The notes below the pieces were generated by a model. The model searched no databases. It saw only the letters and a program-made list of their open reading frames with translations, and was not told where the DNA came from. Position numbers and translations under genes: made by a program. Source: Holothuria scabra (taxonomy: Eukaryota; Echinodermata; Holothuroidea; Aspidochirotida; Holothuriidae). Taken from it: DNA of 64,000 nucleotides. The DNA is taken from positions 35,427,905 to 35,491,904 of the forward strand of contig CM074179.1 in NCBI GenBank assembly GCA_037179385.1. Direction: 5' to 3'. Positions 25,693 to 36,664 of the stretch are shown one piece after another (the first letter of the stretch is position 1; every line of letters begins with the position of its first letter).

Positions 25693-25943
25693 CCCTTTGC
25701 CGTTGTTTAAGTCCTTTTGGACCCATACGGAGAGCGCGGCTGTCACACATCTTTACTGTTTCACGCGGAGCTCGAAGCTGCGAGAAGCTACCCGAAAATT
25801 TGGACACAAGAACTAGAGAGACAATAAGTTAAGGTCAAGGGGTCAATCGCCTACGGAAGCTGATGGTGGGCGTGCTACGTCCGCTTTTCCGCCCAATCCC
25901 GAGGTGCCCAAATATGCCCCGATTGGAGCACAACGGTAAAGGG
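25693..25943. mobile_element. piggyBac-like TTAA MITE, copy 1
   Basis: A 251-bp element is flanked on both sides by TTAA (25689-25692 and 25944-25947). It begins CCCTTTGCCGTTGT and ends ACAACGGTAAAGGG. TTAA targets with CCC-starting inverted termini are typical of the piggyBac superfamily; the class assignment is inferred from that alone. GC-rich relative to its surroundings, no coding capacity. It pairs with copy 2 across a 93-bp spacer. Confidence 0.75.
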
Positions 25944-26036
25944 TTAATCTAAAGTATCTGGAGCACGGGGCTGTGCACACACGCAGAGACAGGAGCATCA
26001 GCTTTGCAGTAAACACACTCCACAGACTTATTTTAA

Positions 26037-26284
26037 CCCTTCGCCGTTGTTTGGGTCCTTTTGGACCCATACGGAGAGCGCGGCTGTCACACATCTTTAC
26101 TGTTTCACGCGGAGCTCGAAACTGCGAGTAGCTACCCGAAAATTTGGACACAACAACGAGAGAGACAGTAGTTTAAGGTCACGGGGTCAATCGCCTACGA
26201 AAGCTGATGCGGGGCGTGCTACGTCCGCTTTTCCGCCTACTCCCGAGCCGCGCAAATATGCCCCGATTGGAGAACGGTAAAGGG
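26037..26284. mobile_element. piggyBac-like TTAA MITE, copy 2
   Basis: A 248-bp element flanked by TTAA at 26033-26036 and 26285-26288, same orientation as copy 1 and very similar (shared GTCCTTTTGGACCCATACGG, GCGGCTGTCACACATC). The right terminus has lost the bases before AACGG. Together with copy 1 it forms a pair that recurs, inverted, at 52.46-53.03 kb. Confidence 0.75.
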
Positions 26285-29189
26285 TTAATTATACGTGTTT
26301 TGCGTCAGTAAAGGTTCTGCAATTACGTTTATGATGTCATTTCTTGACAATAGAGATGATATACATTTTATCCATAGAGGGTACCTTTCGTTGTTTCGAA
26401 TCTCAGTGGCATCATTTAAATTTTTCAACAATTGAAAAGTTACAATATTTATGACAGGTAATGCACTTGAAGAGAAGACTGAATGAGAAATCTGCTTAAA
26501 ACCTGATGTCCAGCTAGGATGTGCATCAAGTTTTTCACTTCTGAAACAAATTTCTTCCAATGCCCCTTTGAAAGATTCTCAATATCTGAGAAGACCTTTT
26601 TGAGTTTATCGTCACTTGATCGTATCAATTATCAAAAGTCATTTACCTTCCTTTCCTCTTCGCCCTCCAACCAAAGACAAGCATAAAGAGAATGTAACTG
26701 TCGGCCTTTTGTTGCTTTGTCAAATCAAGTTACGTACATTGTTAAAAGATCACCCTCCGGCCGATGCATTGATCTTTTGTTCTTTAATTTTGAAGAATAT
26801 GGATCTATGTTTGCGATTAACATAGAAATTCAAGCAACTGTTTTATCATTCGCGATACCAATCGTAGGCAGAGAGAAATTTCACTTATTTTTCTTGTAAA
26901 ACCATAAAAACAGATAAATTCGACACAGTTGTACTAAAGATGTAGCCGACAACTAAATTCTTAGTAGTAACATTCTTATCCATATTAAATCTATGTGGAT
27001 TCTCAAGAGCTACGTAACTGAAATTTAATTGAAATTTATTTCGAGACTTTGAGAGCACGACCCTTAGTACAAAAGAAGCTTCGCCGAGCTATGCCCATCC
27101 AAACGATGGCGCCACGACCTAATTAAATGGACCGGAAGTGTAATCTTACTTGTAAAATATCCGACTCTCAATCGAAATTTGGGTCGTACCAAAGACATTA
27201 AAACTAGGCAGTCATTTTCCCGACAATCCAGTTCCCAAAACTCCTTGGCCGCAGCTAGATCAAAGGACAAGGTTGCAAGTTAAGACGTGAAACCTTTATC
27301 TATTCTAACCTAGAAAGTGGTTGAAAACGTCATTTATTGCCTTAAAGGGGAAGTTTAAGCAAAAATTGAATTTTCATATGTGAAAGAGGAACAAAATCTA
27401 CAGAGTGTGGTGAAAGTTCCATTCAAATCGTACATGTATTTCTTGAGATATCAGTAAATGAAGTCAGCAGATTTGTGCTCAAAAGTGAGTTTAAGGGCAG
27501 CAGAGCTTATATCACTTCCTCACATTGACAAGATATGTTTTGTTTCCCTTTTGTTTTTTTGTTTTATCAGACTGTTGTGTTGACCTTGAGGTAGATAGGA
27601 GTATGACCTCCCTGTGGTGGATGCAACGTTTGTAAAATTTTGATGCCACTTATGCAATCACATTTTAATAATATGAGATAGTTGTGGAGAAAATCCAGTA
27701 CAAAGTTTAAAGAAAAACAAAAGACTGCCCAGTGATGTGGGGATATGATGTTATATGTGCTTGCTTCAAGTTCACTTTTTGTTGAAAATGTGAAATCTTT
27801 ACGTGCACATATCTTGGGAACAACACATCAGATTTCAATGCAAATTTCACCGAAATGCTCAGAATAAGTACCCTCTAACATACCAAATCCTGCTGTGACC
27901 TTAAACCCTTCTTATAATGTGATATACCACGAATTCAACATTTCACTGGTAGAGTGTTGCAACAACGTTGTTCCACATTACACTGACTTACACAGGGGAT
28001 ATTGTTGGTCTCTCTGTAAAGTGTAATAACGTATCCAAACATGTATCTTTAGTGGCTAATCACCCTGTAATGAAGTAAGTTACTTAGTTAGATGGGATTT
28101 AACGACGGAGAAACACGAATAAGCATGCAGTGTCGGATGGAAAACTTAAGTTCAGATGTTGTTCAGGTTCAAGTTCGGTTTCAATATAGTTTAAATCCCT
28201 TCCACGTTCCCTTGACCGCAAAAGAGAGTAGCACCGTGTGTACATACCACAACTGCCCTACAAGGGCGGACCTTTGGTTAAGTTAGCAAACTATTGTCCT
28301 CTGCAGATATCATGGCTAGATTAAGTTTTATATGCAATAAAAGCGCTGTTGTAAAATTCAAATGAACTTCTTCATTTAAAATAAAAGTAAAGTGGAACGT
28401 TGAACTCGCAAAAGCACCATGAGAAGTAAAACCAATATTTCAAGACGGTGTCTCTACCACTCTTTCTTTTCTCCCAAAATGCAGGAAGGTAAGTTTAACA
28501 ACGGGAAAAAGTAAGTAAACTTTAATAACCCTGTAGATACTGCATGAGAGCCGCTTTGAAACAGACTTACATCTGAAGACATGAAATACATTTTTAACTA
28601 ACGATTGTGTAGTTCAAAACATAACCAAAAATTTATATGAAAAGACTTTGTTTTACCAAAGATCGCCATTAACATTTTTATAATGCAAGTGTAAAGAGTT
28701 GCGCTTATTTAAACGGGAGGTAAACGTTACGAAAGTTATGTCCTTATGCTAGCTCTAGTACTGGCACCAAGGGATTAGTATATATGTTTAACCTTTGAAA
28801 AAACTTAGTTCGAGTATCTTTCAACCAGCAAGGTTCGTTTAATGCCATCATTTCAAGGGATATTAAACATTTTGTATAATGACGGTATATCATCCTTCAA
28901 AATAACTACGTTGCTAAGCAATGTTGTATTGTTAAACAATTTAAAATGACATTATAACTGCTGTTAATATATCTAAAACGTTTCGAAATTGAGAAGGATC
29001 TTCCGTAGTTAGTAGATATTGAAAGTAAAGCCACTTCAGGGTATGGTCCATTAGAAAAGTACTTAATACATCTACTTACCCAGTTTCAATTATCTGTAAA
29101 TGTGAATTAAATAGATTTGCTTATAAAAGAAAGCAAACATTAAATATGAAGGGAAATCAGTTAATTTATTTTCTCCTTGCCGGACATAG

Positions 29190-29353
29190 CCTATTTCTTC
29201 TACCAACATCCAACATACCCACGTGACTGCAAGGAAGTCCTTGATCAATGTTCGGGCAAAAATTCCAGTGGAGTTTATGTAATAAAACCAAATGTGTCCC
29301 CATACCCATTTGAAGTTTACTGCGACAACAGTTTTGACTCCTGGGGATGGACG
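29190..29353 (+). CDS. gene A exon: first FReD, N-terminal part
   Basis: Acceptor ACATAG, donor ACG|GTGAGT; enters in phase 1 and leaves in phase 0. It encodes PRDCKEVLDQCSGKNSSG, then VYVIKP and FEVYCD, ending GWT: the classic opening of a fibrinogen C-terminal domain (C..v......SGvY.I.P......VYCdm...GGWT). An in-frame stop lies just upstream of the acceptor. Confidence 0.88.
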
Positions 29354-32300
29354 GTGAGTAAATTGTTTTCATTTAGAGTGAAAATTTGAAAAATACACTC
29401 AGAAAGTAGTTTTGCCGAGGTGGTCTGGTTTCTATAGGAACCTCGTTCCCCTCGCTTAATTGTAAATGATTACATCAATTGTGCTGCAAAGACGACAGTA
29501 TTAATAACAGATGTATTGACGTAGGCTTCGTATTTGTATGTTTTATCTTAGAAGATGAAGTAGGTCTTATATTATAATTCTTTTCGAAAGAGTCGAAAGC
29601 GTAAAGTCACGATTGTTTTTCATTGTTATTTATTTGTTCTGTATGTACGTATTATTTATGTACAAAGGAACAGTGACAATCTTTACCATAAAAGCAATGT
29701 CCTTAAGAGAAAAAGGAACACTGATAAAAGAGACTCAAACTTAGCACAAATATACAGAAAAAGGGAGAACATAAAGACTACAGAAAAAGATATAGTAATA
29801 AATTTGCAGAATTTTTGTGTATTCGTTATTTATCTTTATATATCTGTGTTCTGCAAATCTGCCGATTTTTTAGCATTGTACAACAAATTAATTCCCAGGG
29901 CTTCGGTATGACATTTCAACCAAAATGTGAGCAAATTAGCACTGCGTCAGACTGTCTTCTTTTATCTGCAAAATGGACTTGGCGTTTTCGATCTTTGTAG
30001 AAATAAGGGTTTCTAGAAAGCATGTCAAAATATAATAGAGAAACTCGGTGGCATTTTATAAGGAGCAGCATGGTCAAATCATAGCTTGCTTGAAACTGTT
30101 TTAAGATCCTTTAAACGTACCATTAACAAAGGAACTACTCGTAGCTGATGCATAAATATCATCAATCGTGATAAAATATTTATTAATTTTAAACATTAAT
30201 GTAATTATTTCTTTTATCCTGCCTATAAGGGTTTTGCAAGAAAAGTAACATAATCGTTATGGTGCATTGTGCACTTCTTGTGTGGAAATTCTGAGTTCTT
30301 TTTCTACAGGTTATTATGCGTCATCGGGATGGTTCGCTTCTTTTTACACGTGACTGGGTCGATTACAAGGAAGGTTTTGGATTTTTAAGTAGAGATTTTT
30401 TTCTTGGTAATGAAAAACTTTCCTATCTGACAAACCAACAAAAGTACCAGCTTCGTATTGATATTACGATTTCGAACGGAACAACGGGATTTATGAAGTA
30501 CAGTTACTTCCGGATCAGTGACGAATGGGGAAACTATTCATTGGCTTCATTGGGGGAAGCAGAAATAACACCTGGTATGTTTTTATTGTATCTTTAAGCT
30601 TAATTCATACAAATATCTTGCGAGGTAGTTAGAATGGTTTCCTGAAAAGTTAGGACAAATAATTAGCCTTAATCTACAAGGAACGTTCATTCAAACGGGA
30701 AATAATTCTAGTAAGATACAAGGAATGAGATGTTAAAATTGAAAATCATTGCTTTGTCTCATTCAGAAATAATTCCAGTAGCTTGTCCAAGCAACATGAT
30801 ATGCACAAACTGTTCATGCGAAAAGACTTGCGAAGCTCCAATGAGCTGTCAGAATAATTGTCAAGAAGTAGGAAGATGCACCTGCCCCGATGGTTTCGTT
30901 TTGAAAGGAAGTGATTGCGTTACTCCTGAAGAATGTCAATGCTATCATACAACCGCTAACAAAGTCATTCCGGTTAATATGTTACTACTGATTAAACATT
31001 AATTAGCCATTTAGCTGGTAAATCTTTCTACTTATGCATAAGTATGTAGATTTCAAATCATCCGGCATTTAAACATTAACAACACGGTAAAAATGGTTTT
31101 TAGTTTTGTGAAGGACTAAATCTTTAAAAAGAAATCGAAATTGACGGGACCTCATTCATAAAATCTCATCAGAAGATGTTTCCATTTCAGTTCTTGGCCC
31201 ATTTTGTCCTACATGAACATTTATTATAGAGATAAAATTGGAAGCTGAATTCTTTGTTAGATGAGAACGATTGTCGGATGAACATCTTTCGAGTATGTTC
31301 CATCAAATTTCAGAAATAACTTCACCTGATTTACATATTACATTTATCCTGTAAATATTTCTCCGTCGTTCCTGCCTTTTATAGATGAGCGGATCTGTCG
31401 TTAACGACCAATGTTCAACGCAATGCTCTTGTAGTGAAAGTGGCTTGACATGTAGTGGTTACAGTTGTCATCCTAACGCAAGGTGTGTAAGTTCCAGCGA
31501 GGGAGGGCACTGTGTTTGTAATACTGGCTTCATTGGTGACGGAAGAGACTGTAGGCCTTTATGTCCTACCAACATGATATATACAAATTGCACATGTGAA
31601 AGGACGTGTGAAGCTCCATCGAACTGTCAGGATAATTGTCAAGAAACAAGTAAATGTGTCTGTCCGAATGGATTCTTTTTGAGAGGGAGTGACTGTGTTC
31701 CTCTTGAAGAATGCCCTTGTTACTCTTCAGCAGCTGGCGAAGTTATTCTGGTAAATAGTAATTACAGACATAACAAGCTATTATTTTCACTCTTGAGTAA
31801 GGTTGTGTAGGTCTATACTTTTCATTCACCTTGTCATACAAAGCAGAATGTTTAAAAATTTACCCCACTCATTTTTTTTATAGGTACACACAAAAAAATA
31901 ACTATTGGAGTAATTTTTTGTGTGTCATCGTAACAATCACTTCAATCAGCTAATAGCTTTGTACCTTAAGCAACATGTAAGAGCCATCGAAGTGTCTGGC
32001 GCTAGCAGTATGTCCAGTGGACTATTGCTTGATTTAATACACACCTTAAGGGCCGAGTTACTGACATTACGATTAAGAGTGACAATAAAAAAAAAATACG
32101 AATTTAAAGTTTCAGGAAGAGTATGCCGTCCGTATGTCAAATGATTTCCCTGTTGTTTTACTTACCGTAGGTAGGAGAATGTTACATAAACAGCCAGTGT
32201 TCACAGAGGTGTTCGTGTAGTAGTGACGGTCTCTCTTGCGCTAATTACGCATGTGATCAAAACGCAAGATGTACAAGTACAGCCGATGGAGGGCGCTGTT

Positions 32301-35300
32301 CTTGCAATACTGGCTTTGTTGGTAATGGAGAAACATGTGGCTGTAATAGAGGCTACTTACTGGACGGATCAAGATGTCGACGGGCTATAGACTGTAATGA
32401 AGTTCCATCGACTGAAGGATATAGCGGTAGCGGGTTGTACTACATCTTACCTTCCAATTGGCAAGAGTTTCAGGTTTATTGCAACATATCAGAAGGACGA
32501 TGGACGGTAATGTATATATTTAAGTTAGCCACAGTACTACCACCTGTATTTTAGCGTAGTTTACTATAATTGTTCGGGGTGTTTTAGAACTGCTAAAATT
32601 TCGATGAAGTGGACAGGGTATACCAATTGCTTCCATGCATGTTTAGTTCTGCTGTAGATAGAACAAATATTAGTTCAAAATCACTTATGAAAGGGAATTT
32701 TAATAGTGAATGGAATAAGGGCTACGTGGGCCCTTGCATGATAAACAGTTCTTTGGACTTGGGATTCAATTTCTTAGTAAATAATGTATGAAAGTTTTTT
32801 TTCCCTCTGTCATTGAACATATATGAAACACATCTGTACAATTGAGGTGCCTTTGGCAGTCTGGTTGTTTTTCATGACGAATTTGGGTGCGGTCTTTGCG
32901 TTTGAGAGGATATGAGAAAATCGTTTTTCTATCCTTCTAATACATTTCTTTACAAAGGTTTTGCAGAGACGCATTCCAGATTCCACCCGAGACTTTGATC
33001 TTTCTTGGAGTTCTTACAAACGCGGATTTGGGGAATTGGACGAAGAATTTTGGCTTGGAAATGATAAAATTCACTACCTCACGAGTCAAAGAAACTATCA
33101 ACTCCGCATTGATATGGTTGACTCTGGTAACAGGCATTACAGAGCCGTGTACAACGGATTTCGTATCGGTAATGAAAGAACCCAGTATCGAATGAATGTA
33201 CTTGGCAGTTACAGTGGAAATGCAGGTTAGTTCGAAACTCAGAGCTAATAAGACGCCCTAGATGATTTTAGTTAAATCGCTGCAAATTAAAAAATAGTAC
33301 TTCCTTTTATGCACGTCAAGTCAACGTTTTAGACAGTTTAGTAATTTTTTGACCAGAAATCAGTTTATCGAAGCTCAAGAGCAAAACGGAAACGAAAGGG
33401 TTAATGAATTAGTATGAAGTTGCTATAAATTTTTTTTAATGTATTTTACTCTGTAAATATTTATATGAACAGTGTAATTATATTAGTTGTAATAATAATG
33501 ATTAATATAAACAAATAAACAAAATATTACATTTAAACAATTTTAAATTATACTTTCATTTGGCTAAAATCCTCAGACCTTTCAGCCTCCGAAAAAACTT
33601 TACTGAATACAACGAAACTTTGATGAGTTGCTACCGACAAAGAAATTGATTGTTTATGTATTCTTCCACAGAACGTAGTGAAAATATCATTACAGGAGTA
33701 ACTCTCTACAAGGTAGAATTTGGTATTGTACTTAGTCTCGTACTACACCGGTCCTAATAAAAAAATTGGCCCAACACCAACTAAGTCTTTAGTGTCGTAG
33801 AGTGTGAAAACGATTAAAATTTCCATTTCCAGTTTTCACTCTCTCTGTCACCAGGAGTCATTGTCATAGTCTAAATTTTAGAGCCTAATTTCGAATTCTC
33901 TCAGTTTCGTCTTTAACATTTCTAATGATATTTCACAGATTGAAGTGCAGCAAATTCAACATTCTTTGGGCTAATAATTGACGATAAACTAACATGAAGA
34001 GATCATATTTGCGAAATTACTAAATAAGTTTCAAAATAGTAGGTGTACTTTGCAAAATTAATTATTTTCTCCCGTCTGATATTTTATTAACCCTTTACAA
34101 TGCTCTGATTCTTCTACATTCGAACTACGGTATCTTATTATGGACTACTGCTGCAACATCTGATTTAAGTCAACTTTATACTCTTCAAAAACGTGTTCTT
34201 CGCTTAATTGCAAATTCACCTTTTCTGCTTCCACGCCAATCCAATATTTCGTCGTTGTAAAATCCTTTAATTAAGTGATTTATTTAATTACCAAATTGGA
34301 ATTTTCCTCTACCAACACAAGAAAAATTGTCTTCCATAGGTTTTTAACTCTTTTTTTTTTTACATCTAAGAGTAACTTTCATTCATATCCCACTAGAACA
34401 AAGGATAATCTTACTAAACCCTACACTAGAACAATGCTTTCTCATTCTCAAATCAGAAGCTCTGGTGTACTTTTTTGGAATTACCTTAGTAATGTAATTA
34501 ATGATTCCCCCACTCTCAATATCTTTAAGCGTCGTCTGAAATCCGCACTCCTCACGGCTTACAATAAGCTCTTACCTGGCTTTTATCTTTCTCTTCTTTT
34601 TTGTTTTGTTTTTTTTTTTCTTTGAATATTGGTAATTTTATAAGATATTATTATATTCAATTATTGTTGGGACCAGTCCAGAAAAGTTCTTTCAAAACTT
34701 ACTTCTGGTTCCACTTCCTGTTTGCTTTCTTCTTACCCCTGTTTTCATTTCAAACATTGTTACAATAATTATAAATATTTGTATATGTATATACATGATG
34801 TTATGTAATAAACTACGTAAGATGGAAGAAATTAACGAAAATAAAACAAAAGGTAATTGAAATAAGTTTGAATAAATCTACTTTAAACGTGTTTTGGAAT
34901 GTACTACAGGCAAAGCGACCTGTAAAACTGTGAACATTACACCTGTCTTACATAAATTATTGCCCTGGCTGTTGTTCAAACCATCGTTTGTGGGCTTCCT
35001 ATACCGACTACTTTGTAGGTGATACAGTGCAGTTAAACTACTATAGGCCAGTAGTTTTGTTTCAGTCCAAAGTTAAAATTAAAATACTTGGTAAGGTTAA
35101 ATATCAAAACTGAAGTGAAATAAAGTGGGTTTATTAAAAAAATCGATGTTAGTTTAAAAGGTTAAGTCGGAACTACCATTTTTAAAAGTAAAAAACACTT
35201 TTTTAAGGGAAACTTTGTTTCGGCCTCCAAGAATATACATACAATTAAACAAATATTTACAATGTCTACTAATAAATCGACCATTTAGGATAATAAATCA

Positions 35301-36163
35301 TTTGTTAACAGTACCTTTTTGCATAGATTTAGAATGAAGGGTGTTAAATTATTCTTGACACGTGTTCATGCAAAGTGAAAACAATTCAGTGTATGAAGAA
35401 TGGATCAAACTGAAACATCTATCTCGACGTAAAATTGACCGCCTCAACTGGGATTCGAGCCCAGACCGCCTGCTCTTCGAGCGATTGTTTAATAGATAGA
35501 CAAATAAGGATATGTAGCAGGTGAATATGTATGGTTGTTATTAGCATTAGGAGTTTTTAAAAATAGATTTTTTTTCAGTCAAGGAAACTAAGCAAAACCC
35601 ATGCTTTTTCTATAACTCTTTATAGAAAAATAAAAAATGAAAAATAAATAACAGATATATTAAATAACTCTTTCTTTACTTTATCTGTTATTCATTTTTC
35701 ATACACAATTTCATTTTCATATTTCCTTTTTTCGTTACCTTCAACAGGCTACGACGCTATGAGACATCACTACAATCAACCGTTTAGTACGAGTGGTACT
35801 GACAATGACGGCGGTGATGGTGTTGTTAAAGACTGTCTATACTATTATTATTATAACTATTGCCATCATTGGTATAATCATTCTTTATATGGAGGTAACT
35901 GTGCTGCTGTACATGGAGGTGCCTGGTGGTACAAACACAGAGGTGAAGGTTCTTCGAGTCCATGCGACCATTCCACATATACTCGTGGTTATTGCTTTCA
36001 GGATGGTTATTGCCGCAAGCCCGTTTCAATTTCATACAGTTGCGCATTTTCAAATTTGAACGGTAAACAAAGTGGAAATAAAGGACAAACAATTTTTTGG
36101 CACCGTCTTTCTGGGACTGATTGTGGGATCAAGTACACAGAAATGAAAGTGCGCCCTCTTTGA
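29190..36163 (+). CDS. gene A: FReD-TIL-EGF multidomain secreted-type protein
   Basis: Seven exons with GT-AG junctions and consistent phases join into about 673 codons: 29190-29353, 30310-30574, 30767-30972, 31385-31750, 32171-32506, 32958-33225, 35748-36163. Predicted order: FReD N-terminal and middle parts (residues 1-143), TIL domain (144-212), Cys-rich/EGF-like plus second TIL (213-334), Cys-rich/EGF-like plus second FReD start (335-446), FReD middle (447-535), FReD C-terminal part (536-673). FReD proteins are extracellular lectin-like or clotting-type proteins; TIL modules are disulphide-rich and found in protease inhibitors and mucin-like proteins. The exact role here is unknown. The start is not included: exon 29190 begins in phase 1 and no intact signal exon was found upstream. 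The first FReD lacks its C-terminal third; the second carries a Tyr-rich insertion. Gene B is a paralogue in reverse orientation. Confidence 0.88.
30310..30574 (+). CDS. gene A exon: first FReD, middle part
   Basis: Acceptor TTCTACAG, donor CTG|GTATGT; phase 0 in, phase 1 out. It encodes VIMRHRDGSLLFTRDWVDYK, then GFGFLS, FFLGNEKLSYLT and YQLRIDI, the central FReD core (vi.RR.DGs.dF.r.W..Y..GFG....efWLGn..i..LT....LRiDl). The C-terminal FReD part is not encoded downstream; the next exon is a TIL domain. Confidence 0.88.
30767..30972 (+). CDS. gene A exon: first TIL domain
   Basis: Acceptor CATTCAG; phase 1 in, phase 0 out. Its donor CCG|GTTAAT is weaker than gene B's CCG|GTAAAT. About 12 cysteines are spaced as in trypsin-inhibitor-like domains: CPSNMICTNCSCEKTC, then CQNNC, CTCPDGFVLKGSDCV and EECQC. 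Confidence 0.88.
31385..31750 (+). CDS. gene A exon: EGF-like plus second TIL
   Basis: Acceptor TTTATAG, donor CTG|GTAAAT; phase 0 at both ends, 122 codons, same length as in gene B. It encodes a Cys-rich lead (QCSTQCSC), an EGF-like module (HPNARC, CVCNTGFIGDGRDC) and a second TIL domain (CPTNMIYTNCTCERTC, CVCPNGFFLRGSDCV, EECPC). Confidence 0.9.
31886..31927. repeat. small hairpin in gene A intron
   Basis: ACACACAAAAAAAT and ATTTTTTGTGTGT face each other around a 13-nt loop. It lies in extra intronic sequence (about 31860-32135) that I could not match in gene B. Possibly a small insertion; no TIR pair was secured. Confidence 0.4.
32171..32506 (+). CDS. gene A exon: EGF-like plus start of second FReD
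   Basis: Acceptor CCGTAG, donor ACG|GTAATG; phase 0 at both ends. It encodes a Cys-rich lead (CSQRCSCSSDGLSC), an EGF-like module (CDQNARC, CSCNTGFVGNGETC) and the opening of the second FReD (SGLYYILP, FQVYCN, RWT). It is too interrupted by stops outside the exon to appear as one long frame, but both splice sites match gene B. Confidence 0.87.
32958..33225 (+). CDS. gene A exon: second FReD, middle part
   Basis: Acceptor TTACAAAG, donor GCAG|GTTAGT; phase 0 in, phase 1 out; 268 nt as in gene B. It encodes VLQRRIPDSTRDFDLSW, then GFGELDEEFWLGNDKIHYLT and YQLRIDM, a well-conserved FReD core. It stays close to the FReD consensus, more so than the first FReD. Confidence 0.9.
33945..34860 (+). 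mobile_element. LINE reverse-transcriptase 3' fragment in the last intron of gene A
   Basis: In interrupted plus-strand frames the sequence reads FFGLIIDDKLT, then KINYFLPSDILLTLYNALI and, after a frame change, NFHSYPTRTKDNL, RSSGVLFWNYLSNVIN and FKRRLKSALL. These match the thumb and C-terminal region of Jockey/CR1-type non-LTR retrotransposon reverse transcriptases (LG..ID..L.W..HI, then NA......LP...L..LY.ali.PyL, and FK..lK..L at the end). The catalytic part is absent (5' truncated) and several stops are present, so it is dead. Its tail ends near the ATAAAC-rich stretch at about 34810-34860. Confidence 0.8.
35430..35475 (-). other. tRNA-like B-box fragment
   Basis: On the minus strand the block reads GGTCTGGGCTCGAATCCCAG, which resembles a tRNA T arm with an internal promoter B box (GGTTCGANNCC). 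No matching D arm or acceptor stem was found, so it is more likely a decayed tRNA-derived SINE than a tRNA gene. Confidence 0.3.
35638..35702. repeat. hairpin just upstream of the last exon of gene A
   Basis: ATGAAAAATAAATAACAGATA (35638-35658) faces TATCTGTTATTCATTTTTCAT (35682-35702) around a 23-nt loop; 21-bp arms with about one mismatch. It ends 45 bp before the acceptor of the terminal FReD exon. Confidence 0.6.
35748..36163 (+). CDS. gene A last exon: FReD C-terminal part with Tyr-rich insertion
   Basis: Acceptor CTTCAACAG; enters in phase 1 and ends at TGA. It opens GYDAMRHHYNQPFSTSGTDN, the calcium-site region of FReDs. An unusual insertion rich in Tyr, Asn and His (YYYYYNYCHHWYNHSLYG) follows before NCAAVHGGAWWY. 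A second Cys-containing insertion precedes SNLNG, and the exon ends TEMKVRPL, the normal FReD terminus. Confidence 0.88.
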
Positions 36164-36194
36164 TGCCTTGTTTGAGCATCACATGTTTTCTACA

Positions 36195-36664
36195 GGTAGC
36201 GGACCACTAACTCCAATACTCATGTCCGGGAAAATGTTTACTGACAGACAAAGCGCCATAAAAAATTTATGGGATGTTGTTTCTGACTGTGTTACTTACA
36301 AAATATGATCATTTTTGCATTTGGATTTTGTAGACAATGAGTTGAAATACATACTGTGCAAAATTCAAGGCAATCTGACCAATTTTAGTGCCATTTTTTT
36401 TATTGTATTACTCCGCTCTGTGAAATGCCGTTTTTGAGTAGCTATTATGGCGGGAAACACATCCCTATCATTCAAGGCTCTCTAGCTCAAAATTTCAATG
36501 GTCATGGTATGGAAATTTGAAAGTGCCATGAAAGCCGAGATTGTGGGCTTCGATCAGAGGGGTAGTATGTCCTGGTTGAAAACTTCTACTGGGAGCTAGG
36601 GGGCACGGAAGTAGCCTAATTTAGTGTGTAAGTCAATGGGACTTATAATTAGTGGCCCGCTACC
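36195..36664. mobile_element. 470-bp TIR repeat, left copy of composite element
   Basis: It begins GGTAGCGGACCACTAA and ends TTAGTGGCCCGCTACC, a 16-bp inverted pair with one mismatch. It is nearly identical over its whole length to 38424-38892; the only differences noticed are one base and one T in a T run. It is flanked by TACA on the left and TTAA on the right. It starts 31 bp after the gene A stop codon. No coding frame. Confidence 0.8.

Larger units (their letters stand above)
22930..29189 (+). other. 5' arm of gene A (inverted copy of the family 5' arm)
   Basis: Read on the plus strand this region matches the reverse complement of 1-8215 and 57833-63845. Clear blocks include 22945-22990 (GACAGTTTAATAATCGAC.T.ACGAAGAGATGCTG) against 8010-8055, 24870-24960 against 5860-5940 and 61355-61440, and 28085-28290 against 58725-58935. 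It therefore carries the promoter-proximal and first-intron sequence of gene A, broken by insertions such as the two TTAA elements at 25.7-26.3 kb and unmatched sequence at 27340-27930. The signal-peptide exon expected near 23.2-23.4 kb is not recognisable: TTCTTGTTCTTACAATAGG at about 23253 is the closest match, with a stop in frame. Confidence 0.75.

Noticed and set aside
35826..36092. minus-strand open frame across the last exon of gene A
   Set aside because: Shadow of the real plus-strand exon, which has matching splice phase and a conserved FReD ending.
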